From: Diphasiastrum complanatum
Lineage: Eukaryota; Streptophyta; Lycopodiopsida; Lycopodiales; Lycopodiaceae
Direction of reading: 5' to 3'
DNA length: 64,000 nt
Assembly (NCBI GenBank): GCA_029204225.1
Contig: CM055096.1
Coordinates: 61,732,957 to 61,796,956, forward strand
The position numbers were made by a program, and so were the translations under genes. Below, piece after piece: positions 10,931-22,639 of this stretch (position 1 is its first letter; every line of letters starts with the position of its first letter). The notes beneath the pieces were generated by a model, which saw nothing but the letters and a program-made list of their open reading frames with translations, had not been told where the DNA came from and searched no databases.

Positions 10931-11360
10931 GAGCCTGAGATATAGAGGAAGAGGCAAAAACCAAAGGGGAAAGAGCAAAACAATATGCCAAGCCGCGATA
11001 TCATAAGGGTTGGTAGCTAAACAGGTCAAAGGTAGTCGAAGAGCTCTTTGAATGTCAAGGTGAAGGGCCTTAGGAATGCGGGGCATAAAGGCGTGGTCGA
11101 GGAAAACCAAGATAAAAGGAGCCCGAAATATCAAGATTGCGAGCCCAAGCCCAACTTGAGTCGCGAGGAGAAATTGGAGTAGGATGAGGGGTTTGGGTTG
11201 ATTCTAAAAAGGAAGCTCATTGTTGGAAGGTACTACAAGCATTTTGATGTCTGGAAAGGCCCGCACCCAACATATATAAACGTCCGCAACCCGGACAAGG
11301 TACACGAGAGGGATGAGGTATAGGATTCTGAGAGGATGACGAAGGAGAAAAAGTAACAAC
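10931..11360. other. No gene recognised; possible inversion junction next to integrase
   Basis: Right of 10930 the gypsy reading is lost and the sequence matches nothing else I recognise. A TATATAAA run is present near 11271 but I see no gene behind it. Confidence 0.35.
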
Positions 11361-11476
11361 AAATAAGTGTTTCTGCACCCTTAAACCACGAGGCTCCTTT
11401 TAAATGACTTTAATCACCAAATAAGTGTTTGTGCACCCTTGAACCACGAGGTTCCTTTTAAATGACTTTAACCACT
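11361..11476. repeat. Tandem duplication, 2 x 58 bp
   Basis: AAATAAGTGTTTCTGCACCC begins the first unit (11361-11418) and AAATAAGTGTTTGTGCACCC the second (11419-11476). They differ at only a handful of positions, so the duplication is recent. Confidence 0.9.
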
Positions 11477-12632
11477 CTTCAATCAAATCGTGTACAAAGC
11501 ATCTAATGCGTTATTGATTAACTCTCGCGAGAAAATTTTAATGGTCGTAGAAAGTGCTGATAATCATGCTCAAGTATTGATTAATCATGGCTAAATGTAA
11601 CCAGCAGAACCTGCTTTTATCAACACATTGACCATCAAAGTCTCACATGGTTCAAAACTAATGCAGTGACAGTAATGGGAAACCACCTTAAGTGAGTTGA
11701 ATGACTTATAATTTGCCATTTTGACCACATCAGTGTTTCGCTGTCTGATGGGGTCGTCATTCCTGGATTTTTAATGGCTGGCCAGTTACCTACACATGCA
11801 GAAGAACGTAGAACCTGCGAATCTAAAATGAATTGCTAATAGTGAACTCGCTTCACAAGCTAGGAATTCAGATTTTGATTGCGAACGCATCTCCATGTAA
11901 ACTGCCTGCGAACCCATTTCAACTGCAGAACGATCCCACTGTCATTTCGCTTGCAAACTCACCTGGCTTGCCAATTCATCATTGTTTGTGGCCCACAATA
12001 CCAAAGGAAGAAACGTCTTGTTTCCATTAATAAAAGGAAACCCCTTCTAAAATCTGTATGCGATTGCGAACCCCCCATCTCGGGATCCCACCTTTGCTAT
12101 GGGCTGTGAACTCAAGTCCATTGATCTTTGATCTTTGAAGTTTGAAGCTGCCTGTGCAAGCCTGCTTGGCAAATGCCCTTGTACCCGACGACTCATAATT
12201 GCTGTAGGTCATCATTAGAGTAAGCGACCTGAGAATCTGCCCTCCTGCCCTACTGTTTCAAACAAGATAATTCCCTAGTGGTTTGTGCCAATGTCCCATT
12301 TGAACCAGGCAAATCCCTATGACATGTTCATGGGGAATACTTAAGGAGTGCACTCTTGGACATGCACTCCTGGCCCACATGCACTCCTTGGTCCCACTCC
12401 ATCGAGTGGACAACAAAACAAGATATAACAAGATATGTGATCCTTGGGATGGAGTGAGGCCTGTGGAGTAGAGGCATTGCAGGTGCATCTAAGGTGCACT
12501 CTCTAATGAAACCTTTTGCACCATGCTCATGTTGTTTTCACCTAAGAGCATTGTTGTGATGTTTATATATTTAAGAAACATTGCACTCTTTTTCCACCTG
12601 CATGATATATAGTTGAGATTGCAAATAGGCTC
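11477..12632. other. Unrecognised non-coding stretch
   Basis: It holds scattered short ORFs without domains. The word GCACTCC/TGCACTCCT recurs several times near 12350-12400. No LTR terminus, splice pair or RNA gene was seen. Confidence 0.4.
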
Positions 12633-12653
12633 ATGTGTGTGTGTGTGTTCATG

Positions 12654-12694
<41 letters not shown>
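12633..12694. repeat. (GT)n microsatellite
   Basis: GT repeats with one TTCATGCAT interruption near 12649-12656. ORFs reading HTHTHT or CVCVCV across it are artefacts. Confidence 0.97.
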
Positions 12695-12698
<4 letters not shown>

Positions 12699-12969
12699 AC
12701 CCGCACGCACATGTTGCAAGACCTAGAGACCACCTATGTGGGACCCACTACCCTCACTGCCCAAGACCTTGCTTGCTCCATGACACGCTGCTTGAGCCCG
12801 TGCTATTATATGCCTGGTTCATATTTGAGCTATTGGACGCCTGAGCTCCCATTACCCAATTCAAATGTGGCCTGGTCAATGCCAATAAGCATATAGGGCG
12901 AAGCTACTCGAGGAACTCATGCTTGCTGGCAAAACCTGCCATTGGAACATGAAATATTCACCTTCTAGG

Positions 12970-12972
<3 letters not shown>

Positions 12973-13031
<59 letters not shown>
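12973..13031. repeat. (AG)n microsatellite
   Basis: About 29 uninterrupted AG units. Confidence 0.97.
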
Positions 13032-13033
<2 letters not shown>

Positions 13034-13159
13034 CTGAGCAAAAAGAGAAGAGAGCGTGAGCAAAGAGAGGGAATGAAAAAATAGAGAGGGAGAGTGAGAA
13101 GAGAGAACAAGGAAAGAGTAGGCAAGCCATAATTAATGAATCGAGTGCAAAGGTCATCA

Positions 13160-13500
13160 AAAAGACTATTGTCAAGCGTAAAAATTGTCTTGGCATTTTA
13201 TATTTGGCTAGAAGAATTATTAGATTTTCACTTTTTATGAGATGCAATGTGCTGCCCCACATCATTTATGGACATTTTACGAGTTGTGAATTGCTTTTGA
13301 AAAGTTTTATGGACTTCAAGATTTGGTAATATTTCACATTTTTCTTTGACAAATGATAATTGGCTTCACATTTCATTTTCAATAAAACAACTCATGCACA
13401 AAGGTGAACCATAATTTTTAGAGGAATGTTCTTTGCAATATTTAGGCCACTTCAAACATATGAAGTAAAATGCCCAAAGCTATCATTTACTTTTGTTTTA
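13160..13500 (+). repeat. Dispersed repeat of unknown type, copy 1
   Basis: Shares a diverged but collinear block with 42245-42520: AAGCGTAAA.ATTGTCTTGG, then GTGAATTGCTTTTGAAAAG, GACTTCAAGATTTGGTAAT and CACTTCAAACATATGAAGTA. No coding sequence or terminal repeat is visible, so its class is unknown. Confidence 0.6.
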
Positions 13501-14055
13501 AGACCTAATTTATTTTAGAGTCCAAGACCGCTAACAAATAATAATAGTGATTTTTACTTCAATTTTTCTTACTTCTTTCCAAATATCCTCTCAAACATTG
13601 CTATTCATTGTAGTTAAAAGGCAACCTGATCACATTTTTTATTCAAGTCAAGAAGATAATGTATAGAAATGTCAAAATATTGAAAAATCTATCTAATGTT
13701 GTGAGTATGGGTCCTAAAAATGCCAAAGATAAATTGAGCTCTTTTGGCTTAGTAAAGACCCATCTTAGAATAAAATATTCAGGGTAGGTAGAAGTAGAAA
13801 CTTGAGCTACCATAGGAATTGCCATTTGTACTTTACATGCCACACTTAATGCATGAAAAGACTAGGTGGCACATTTAGACATAGTGAGGTGGCTTGGATA
13901 AGTCTAGATAGCTTGAGAGGTGGATCCACAACTCCAATTCAACTCAAAGTAGGAGAAAAGTCCATGGATCTATATATATGCGATGTACTCTCATTGAGAA
14001 AATGATGAAATTTGTGTGTAATGCAAATTTGGAGACAAGCTCTTTGTGCGCAGGA
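13501..14055. other. AT-rich stretch, no gene recognised
   Basis: No domain or terminus was recognised before the gypsy RT frame begins near 14056. Confidence 0.4.
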
Positions 14056-15327
14056 GCTGAAGCTTTCAGCTTCTTGGATGGATTCAACGATTATTTCCTT
14101 GTTCAAATAGCCCCTGAAGATAAACATAAAATAGCATTTGCCACAGAGAACGGGGTTTACGCTTATAACATTATGCCTTTTGGCTTATGTAACACGCCCT
14201 CAACATTCCAACGGGTCATGCAACTAGCCTTTCAAGATCTATTACGTCGGGTCGTGGAGATTTATCTCGACGATCTAGGTGTACATTCTTCTGCTGCTAC
14301 GCAGCTAGACGCCTTGGAGAAAATCTTCATTCGCTGTCGTAGGTTCGACATCTCACTAAACCCTGATAAATGCCAAATATGGGTCACCCACGGGGTTGTA
14401 CTCGGGCATATAATATCAAAGGACGGTATTTCTATCGACCCGTCAAAAATCAAGGTTATCGTGGACATGCCCCTACCTGCAACAGTGAAGGAAGTATATG
14501 TCTTCCTCGGTCATACCAACTATTATCGCATCTTTATAATCAACTATGTCGGCAAGGCACGCCTCATTTATTTAGTTGTGTGGATCCTCGCTGGACCGAA
14601 GAACGAATTAAAGCCTTTGAGGAGTTGAAAACAGCCCTCACAATGGCTCCCATACTCCGCTCGCCAGATTACACGAAAGAATTCCATGTACACAGTGATG
14701 CAAGTAAGTATGCCATTTGAGGTCTTCGTGCACAACTGGACGAGTATGGCAAAGACGTTCCCATACGTTTCTTAAGCAGACAACTGATGCCTGCTGAAGT
14801 AAACTATACAACTACTGAAAGAGAAGCATTGGCAATGGTCTACGTTGTACAACAACTAAGACATTATTTATTAGGCCAAACCTTTGCTTTCTACACAGAC
14901 CATCAAGCACTTCTATATATCATTAATAAGTTCTGTAAGACGGGACGAATAGCTCGATGGCTACTGATTTTGGAGGAATTTAATTTTCGTGTAGTCATTC
15001 GGAAAGGGACCCAACATTTCATGGCGGACCACCTTTCCAGACTACCAAGTGCTAAAAAAGCAACTGCACCAGTCAACGATGATCTCCCTGCTGCATGCCT
15101 TTTTCAGATCGATGCTACACCCTTATGGACTGAGGAGATCACTCAGTTCCTCACAATAGGTCGACTAAAAGAAGGCCTGAGTACAACGGGAAAAAGAATT
15201 TTTTTAATAAAAGCAGTGCCCTTTCAGTTAAATGCGGGACAACTTTACAAAAGGGACATTGATGACATTATTCAACGATGTGCTTATGAATCTGAGATAC
15301 GACCGATGTTCCGACCCAGTACGTTCT
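14056..15327 (+). pseudogene. Ty3/gypsy reverse transcriptase and RNase H
   Basis: The RT begins mid-domain at AEAFSFLDGFNDYFLVQIAP and continues with YNIMPFGLCNTPSTFQRVM. Its active-site motif is EIYLDDLGVHS (YLDD retained) and it runs on through CQIWVTHGVVLGHIISKDGI. A frameshift near 14550 leads into RNase H (HVHSDASKYAI, stop TGA at 14718-14720, then LSRQLMPAEVNYTTTEREAL, FYTDHQALL, MADHLSRLPS). The frame ends at LYKRDIDDIIQRCAYESEI near 15298, just before the integrase zinc finger should start. The N-terminal RT fingers, protease and gag are missing. The opposite-strand integrase at 9.9-10.9 kb starts with the next expected residues. Confidence 0.9.
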
Positions 15328-15330
15328 GAC

Positions 15331-15876
15331 ACAAAAGAGTCAGAACAGGTTTCTAAGAGACACATATATAACAAATTAATTAATACTTTATAAACTAAAT
15401 AATGTCCACAACTTATATGCGACATCAAACCACATATTTACATTTGTCATTTATTATAAGTCACAAAATTCTCTTAAACACATGGTCATTTTGTACCAAC
15501 CATATCAAATCATCTACTTGTCTTATATCAAATCAAAATATAATTAATACTCATTTGTCCTTTTAAAAAAATCATCAAAAATTTCAAAGAAAACATGGTC
15601 CTCTTGTACCCAAAATATGTCATATCAATCACATGCTTTTGTCTTTAAAAATTAATGTTTAAAAATATTTCATATCACTCACATACTTTTGTCCTCAAAA
15701 AAATTTATAAAATAAGAGTCAAAAAAAAATGTGTGACAGAGCCACGCGACACTTGAAATCTGAAAAGTGTATAAAAATGCCCTCATTCAATATTTCTCCA
15801 TGCTTTCTTGTGGATTTCTTGAGGATCACTATCAACTCAAGCTCTCACACTCTCACTCTCAAGCTTTCAATCTCTC

Positions 15877-15879
<3 letters not shown>
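15331..15879. other. AT-rich stretch with a short hairpin, no gene
   Basis: An 8-bp inverted repeat GTTCTGAC/GTCAGAAC (15322-15345) sits directly at the end of the gypsy fragment. The remainder is AT-rich with no recognised feature. Confidence 0.4.
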
Positions 15880-16279
<400 letters not shown>

Positions 16280-16371
16280 TTCATTTTTCAATTTAAAAAT
16301 CATTAATCATTGTTACATCAATCTCACCCTGTTGAAGATACTATGAAAATGCACTTTATGACTCAAATGTA

Positions 16372-16931
<560 letters not shown>

Positions 16932-17024
16932 TCTTTCAAAAGCTTCTCTTCACGAAATTGATTTTCAAATATAGTCGAGGCCCCTACCTTTTTCATTTCG
17001 CGGATTTTTTTTTTGTAAAAATAT

Positions 17025-17482
17025 TTCTGCGTGGCAGTGCCACGCCCTAAATTTTTTTTTTCAGAAAACTTGCCACGATGTGGCAAGTTTGAGCTTACTG
17101 GAAAAATTTGCCACGTGTGGCAGTGCCACGCATGGCAAACTTCAAAAAAAATTTTTTAGTATTTTGCCACGCGTGGCAAAATTTAGCATTCTGGAAAAAA
17201 AATTGTCATGCATGACAAAATTCCGGAATTATAAGCGTGGTACTGCCACACGTGGCACTACCACACGTATTTAAAATTTGAATTGCTATGAGGACTCCCC
17301 CTCCAAAAAAAATCTTTTCAGAGGAAGTGCCGGTGACGAAAAACTTTGAGGGCATGGCAGTGCCACGCATTCATTGCCACGCGATTGCCATGGACATTGT
17401 CACGCGAGGGCCGTCGGGAACCTGGTCCCCGTTTTATGTGTGTGGCAATGGGCATGGCAATGGGCCTATATTTGTAGTTGTG
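17025..17482. mobile_element. CACTA-like DNA transposon, right-terminal half with subterminal palindromes
   Basis: The stretch is packed with the palindrome TGCCACGCGTGGCA and relatives (TTGCCACGTGTGGC, GTGGCAGTGCCACG). It ends TGTAGTTGTG at 17482, the exact inverted complement of CACAACTACA that starts the related segment at 51704. The next three bases are ATT (17483-17485), as are the three before 51704. Clustered subterminal motifs, CAC... termini and 3-bp target duplications are known hallmarks of CACTA (EnSpm) elements. The left limit is uncertain. No coding sequence is seen here. Confidence 0.6.
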
Positions 17483-17685
17483 ATTGTGGCTGTGATGTAA
17501 AATTCAATTCCAATACTTGCTTTATTAAGAAAGGTGATGAGATCCTAGTTAATGGATCTAGATATGGTGTCATCTTCAAGTTAAATTTTTATGAGAATGC
17601 AAACTTTTGTGAAATTGCTCTTATGTCTAAGGAGGAGTTATGGCATAAAAGGTTGGGGCATCCTGAATATAAATATTTTGTTTCA
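17483..17685 (+). pseudogene. Family A copia pol fragment (protease/pre-integrase)
   Basis: Reads DVKFNSNTCFIKKGDEILVN then LMSKEELWHKRLGHPEYK, collinear with family A pol at 39.2-39.4 kb. It starts immediately after the CACTA-like terminus, so it is the right flank of that insertion. It ends at HPEYK where the sequence jumps to another copia domain. This is a 200-bp remnant with no function. Confidence 0.8.
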
Positions 17686-19268
17686 CATGAAGAGCCAAAG
17701 GATGTATATGATGCACTCAACTCAAAAGAATGGTTTCTAGCAACTAAGTTGCTGTCCAACATTTTATACATTCCAAACCTTACCAAAAATCTACTTTCTA
17801 GAAGTAGAATCACTGATTCTAGTATTAGGGTCGAATTCGATACAGAGGGATGCATTATCCTTGACAAGCCTAGGAAAGTCCTAGCTTATGGTAGAAGATG
17901 AGGCTACCTTTACAAAGTAAGTCATTGTTACTCTACTAGTAATCAAGCTCTTATTTCTACTTCTGAATCAAATCATTTGTTGTGGCATTTCAGACTAGGC
18001 CATTTAAATTTCAAAGTATTCTAGAAATGTCAAATCAAAACTTAGTGCAAGATCCTCTCTATATCAGCAAATCCGATTTTCCATGTGAAAGTTGTATTAT
18101 CAGCAAGCATGCTAGAGGTCCATTTACTTTAGATTATGCTCATACTTCTAGAGATTTGCTAGATCTTGTACATAGGGACTTTGTGGCCCAATGTAGACTC
18201 CTTCCCCAGAGGGAGCTTTTTATTTTTTGACTTTTATTGATGAATTTTCTAGGAGAATTGCTACTTACTTTTTGAAGATAAATCCGATACTTTCAGATTC
18301 TTCAAGCAGCTCAAGACATCTATAGAAGTTTAGACCCAGAGAACAATCAAGGCTATACATTTTGATAGAGGGGGAAAATACATCTCCACCGAGTTCAAGG
18401 AATTCTGCAAGGCCTATGGAATACATCAACAATATACCACTAGCTACTCCCTCAATCCAATGGAGTAGCAGAACGGAAGAATCGGGCACTTATTGAGAGT
18501 GCCAAAAGCATGATGGCCCATGCTTCTCTTACAAAGAGATTTTGGACAGAAACTGTCACTATAGCTGCCTACTTGCAAAATAGATCCATCACCAAAGCCC
18601 TGAATGGCAAGACACCTCATGAGGTGTGGACCGGATTGAATCCATCACTCAAACATATTCGCATGTTTGGATGCATTGTCTATACCTAGATCCTTGAAGA
18701 TCTGAGAAAGAAGCTGGATAACAAAAACAAAAAATCAATTTTCATTGGCTACTCCCCAGATCACAAGGTGTACAAGCTCCACAACCTGAAAAATTAGAAG
18801 ACCTTCACGAGTAGATATATCATATTCATGGAAGACCAATTTTTTGACCATAAAGAGAAAGCTCCAGAAAAACCTGACTCAAGAAAACAGTCAAAATACG
18901 ATCCAAGGTCGAAAATTTCAGAATCCGTCGAACAGCAGAAAATCGATATTGACTCGAAGAGTGAGTCAGAACCTCAATGGATTGAATAACATCAAAGGGT
19001 TGAAATTCAACCCAGAAGATCAAATCGACCCAAACAACTTCCATCGCTATTCATGGATGATCCAGCCTACTATTTTGTGAAAGAAATAAACACAGTTCAA
19101 GAGGCAATGTCACACCTAATGCTGACCAGTGGAAAGCAGCGATGGATGCAAAATTCGATTATCTGATTGAGAATCAAATGTGGACTGTAATTGAGCAGCC
19201 AAAGGATCAAAATCCGATCCCATGCAAATGGTTGTTCAAAGTGAAGTATGATGCTAAAGGCATCATCT
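17686..19268 (+). pseudogene. Chimeric + strand copia pol (RT patch, protease, integrase, RT start)
   Basis: First comes a patch that looks like the start of an RT domain (SHEEPKDVYDALNSKEWFLA, 17686-17745). It is followed by a protease/pre-integrase region (LSNILYIPNLTKNLLS, LWHFRLGHLNF) and a badly stopped integrase (HFDRGGKYISTEFKEFCKAY, MARHLMRCG, ITRCTSST). The RT N-terminus follows near 19160-19265 (KWLFKVKYDAKG across frames). It stops at 19268 exactly where a family B LTR begins. Many stops and shifts show it is old. Integrase acidic residues are partly lost (SDGG replaced by DRGG). Confidence 0.75.
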
Positions 19269-19925
19269 TGTTGGAAAGAGGGGGTGAATTGAAAGATAAC
19301 TAAAAAAGAAACGAACTTGAATGAAAAAATGTTCGTGCGCAATGGAATAAGCTATCTCCCTCTTTTCTCAAGCATGACTATGTCTATCCATCTCGAATAG
19401 AATCATTAGTGATAGAAATCATATTTGATCTGATTACGTAGCCAAACGTTAAGCATCAAAACATCAGACAAATAATTTGTCGAAACAACTAGACAAATTA
19501 TTAGTCACAAAGAGCAAATAGCTAGACTAAGGAACTAGAAAGCCAGACAGAACGTAGAAAAGCATTGCAGTATTGACACAAATTTGAACCTATATTTGCT
19601 CTTTTTCGCCTGCCATAAATTACGTGTAAAAACACACTGTCGTCTTTTTTGCCTTTTTTGCATTTTTCGCATTTTCAAATTTACTTGTAATTATGCAAAC
19701 TGTCACTTTTCTGGAAGTGTCACAAATGCTTGGTTGCTCAGGGTGGCCCAAAGGTTAAAAAAACAACAGTGTCGCGTTTTCGCCTATGGAAATTTTGGAG
19801 TAAAAATGCAGACTGTAGCAACAATCAATTTAAATATGTAGACTGTGCGACAACATGAGTAAAAATGCAGCAGCATGAATGGAGACAGATTAACATAGGA
19901 TTTAGGAGAGTAGAGGAGATAAAAT
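19269..19925 (-). repeat. Family B 3' LTR, truncated at its right end
   Basis: Starts TGTTGGAAAGAGGG and matches the LTR at 3600-4786 in blocks such as GGAATAAGCTATCTCC, GATTACGTAGCCAAACG and ACATGAGTAAAAATGCAG. The terminal CCAACA, the purine tract and about 120 bp of flanking element DNA are deleted: at about 19925 the sequence jumps from AGGAGATAAAATCTA to CTTACCTCCTTGTTGAG. Confidence 0.8.
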
Positions 19926-19929
19926 CTAC

Positions 19930-21470
19930 GGTACGCTAAGCTTACCTCCTTGTTGAGAACCTTGTCCTTTATATAGTGATATTGGATTTCAATGTGCTTA
20001 TCCTAGAGTGAAATCTAGAGTTGGCTGATAAGGCAATATCACTATGATTATCACAAAATATGATTGTAGGGCTGTGCTGATACAAACTAATGTCTGACAA
20101 TAAATTTCTCAACCAAAACATTTTTTTAATAGATTGAAAAGCAGTAATGTATTCTGCTTCTGTAGATGAAAGAGCGATAGAGGTTTGCTTATGATTGTTC
20201 CATGAGATAGGACCACTGTTGAAGAAGAATGTAAATGCAGATGTGGACTTACGATTGTCTACATCTCCCTCCAATCTTGCATCAGAGTATCCACTGAGCT
20301 GATGGAGATTGTCATTGTTGACTTCTCCATAGCAGATGCACTGGTCCATGGTAGCTCGAATGTACCTCATGACTCTTATGAGAGCCTTCCAATGGGTAAT
20401 GCCAAGATTAGCCATATATTGGTTGAGTGAGCTTACTGCAAAAGAGATGTCAGGTCTTGTACAAACCATTGTGTACATGAGAGATCCAAGTATCGATCGA
20501 TAAGAATACTCTCTCATCTGCTCCTCTTCCTGCTTGGTCTTTGGACATCGGTCCTTTGACAAACGCAGACCTGGATCCATCGGTGAGTGAGCTAACTTAC
20601 AGTTCATCATAATATATTTTTCAAGAACATTGTGAAGATATCTTTGTTGAGTGATATAAATCAGTCGTCTCACTTTGTTTCTGCAGATTTGAATGCCCAG
20701 ACAGAATTGAGCTTCACCCAGGTCAGTCATGTCAAACTCAAAACATAGCATCTGTTTAGAATCCTTAACCAAATTGGTATTGTTGCCAAAAAACAACGTA
20801 TCATCCACATATAAGGTGATGATAATGAAGGATTGCTACACTGACTTGACATAGACGTTGCAATCAACAGTGCTTGGTTGGAAATCTTGTTCGATGAGGA
20901 ATGTGTTGATCCTCTAAAACCAAGCTCTAGCAGACTGTTTCAAGCTGTAAAGTGCCATATGGAGTTTATAGACATGATTTTTCATACCTTCCAGAATATA
21001 TCCTTCAGACTGAATCATGTAGATGTCTTCTTATATAACTCCATTCAGATAAGCTATTTGCAATCAAGTTGATGCACTTCAAGGTCGACAACTGTAGCAT
21101 ATAATAGAAGGGCTCGGATTGATGAATGCTTGATTACAAGATTGAAAGTCTCACTATAGTCTACGTTGGAGATATGAATGAATCCTCGTGCTACCAGTCT
21201 TGCCTTTCTTCGATCAATCGCTCCATTGGCATTGTACTTTATCTTAAAGATCCATTTGCAATCAATGATATTGCACCCAATAGGAGCTTTTACTAATGAC
21301 CACGTCTGGTTCTTGATTAGAGAGGAATACTCTCTGTCCATGGCTTCTCTCCAGAGATCAGAGTCTGGTTGGCTAAGTGCCTCTTCGAGTGTTGTCGGTT
21401 CCTGTATCAAGAGACATGTAGACTCATGAGTATACCTTGTGGGCTGTGTGCGCACTTAGCTTGATCTTCT
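19930..21470 (-). pseudogene. Family B copia reverse transcriptase and RNase H
   Basis: The minus strand starts with EPTTLEEALSQPDSDLWREA and CKWIFKIKYNANGAIDRRKA (RT N-terminus, 21455-21060). A degraded stretch (20840-21050) follows, then the catalytic motif MDDTLFFGNN preceded by TAT GTG (YVDD), DLGEAQFCLGIQI and RPDISFAVSSLNQYM. RNase H follows (SGYSDARLEGDVDNRKSTSA, ISWNNHKQTSIALSSTEAEY, CDNHSDIALS). The RNase H tail is truncated near 19969 by the deletion described for the LTR. Same family as 4.8-5.5 kb. It lies head-to-tail with the integrase and gag next to it on the same strand. Confidence 0.9.
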
Positions 21471-21689
21471 AGGAGGAATTGACTAATGAACCACTCTTGG
21501 GACTTGTTGTTGGGTAGCAGCAACATATTCATTTGACTCGCTGTCAAATAGTGGATCAACAATGGACATGCTTGAGCCTGAAGCTCGGATTGTCATGTCA
21601 ATGGCAGGTGATAAAGGTTCTCCTAGAACATTATCTTTGACTTTGATGTCAATGAAATGATCCTCAATAAAGACTGTATCCCGACTATA

Positions 21690-22600
21690 CAAGATTTGCT
21701 AGGTATCGGGATCATACAAGTTGTATGTGTTATCAGATGAAGTATATCCAATCAGGATGGTCTTGTGACCTTGGAAATCAAATTTTTTCCTCGTGTCTTT
21801 CAGGATCTGCTCGTAGGTGACACATCCGGACACTGGTAGGTTCTTCATAGAAGGCTTAGAGCATGTCCACACCTCATGGGGTGTTTTGCATGAGAGGGCC
21901 TTGGTTGAACATCTATTCTGGACGTAAGCTGCATTGGAGACAGCTTCAGCCCAGAAGCTCTTGGACAGTGATGCATGCACCAATATACATTTAGCTGATT
22001 CAACCAGAGTATGGTTCTTCCTCTTGGCTAAGCCATTTGACTGAGGACTATAAGGAGTGATGAATTGCTGCTCAATGCCTTGGCTCTGGCAATACTCCTT
22101 AAATTTAGTAGAGATGTACTCTTCACCATTGTCAGACCTCAAAGCCTTGATCATAGTTCCAGTCTCTTTTCCTGCATGCTCCTTGAAGATTCTACAGCAA
22201 TTGAAAGCTTCTGATTTCTTCTAGATAAAATATATTATAGTCCTTCTGGAAAATTCATCAATAAAAGTTAGAAAATACTTTCCATCCTTCAAAGAAAGAT
22301 TCTTTATTAGGCCACAAATGTCTGAATGCACAACATCTAACAATCCTCTAGCAGTATGTACAATCCTCTAGTAGTATGTTGATGACTTGATCTAAATGGT
22401 TTCCTAGTCTGTTTACCAACTAAACAGTTTTGACAGACAGGTAACTCGACCTTATTCGTAGGATAGTCTAGATAAAAAACAATAGAATGTTTAGACATTT
22501 GTTGTACATCAATATGATTCAAGTGACTGTCTATAATGCCAAAGTAAACTTTTATTTGCTTGAATAGAAGTACTGAGCACCTGACCAGAGGCAGAAAAAC
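21690..22600 (-). pseudogene. Family B copia integrase and pre-integrase domain
   Basis: Catalytic core: MIKALRSDNGEEYISTKFKE (second Asp) and QFITPYSPQSNGLAKRKNHT, where the catalytic Glu of the usual NGxAER is Lys. FWAEAVSNAAYVQNR and KTPHEVWTCSKPSMKNLPVS follow. Upstream (22200-22520) are the zinc-binding CQNCLVGKQTRKPF and a degraded first-Asp region. An acidic region downstream (21483-21692, SSMSIVDPLFDSESNEY) links to RT. The Glu to Lys change would abolish integration. Confidence 0.85.
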
Positions 22601-22639
22601 AATGACTTAATCTGAACAAGTATCCATGCCTCTTTTTGA

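Noticed and set aside
12489-12896. ORFs with HTHTHT and CVCVCV
   Set aside because: Come from the (GT)n tract.
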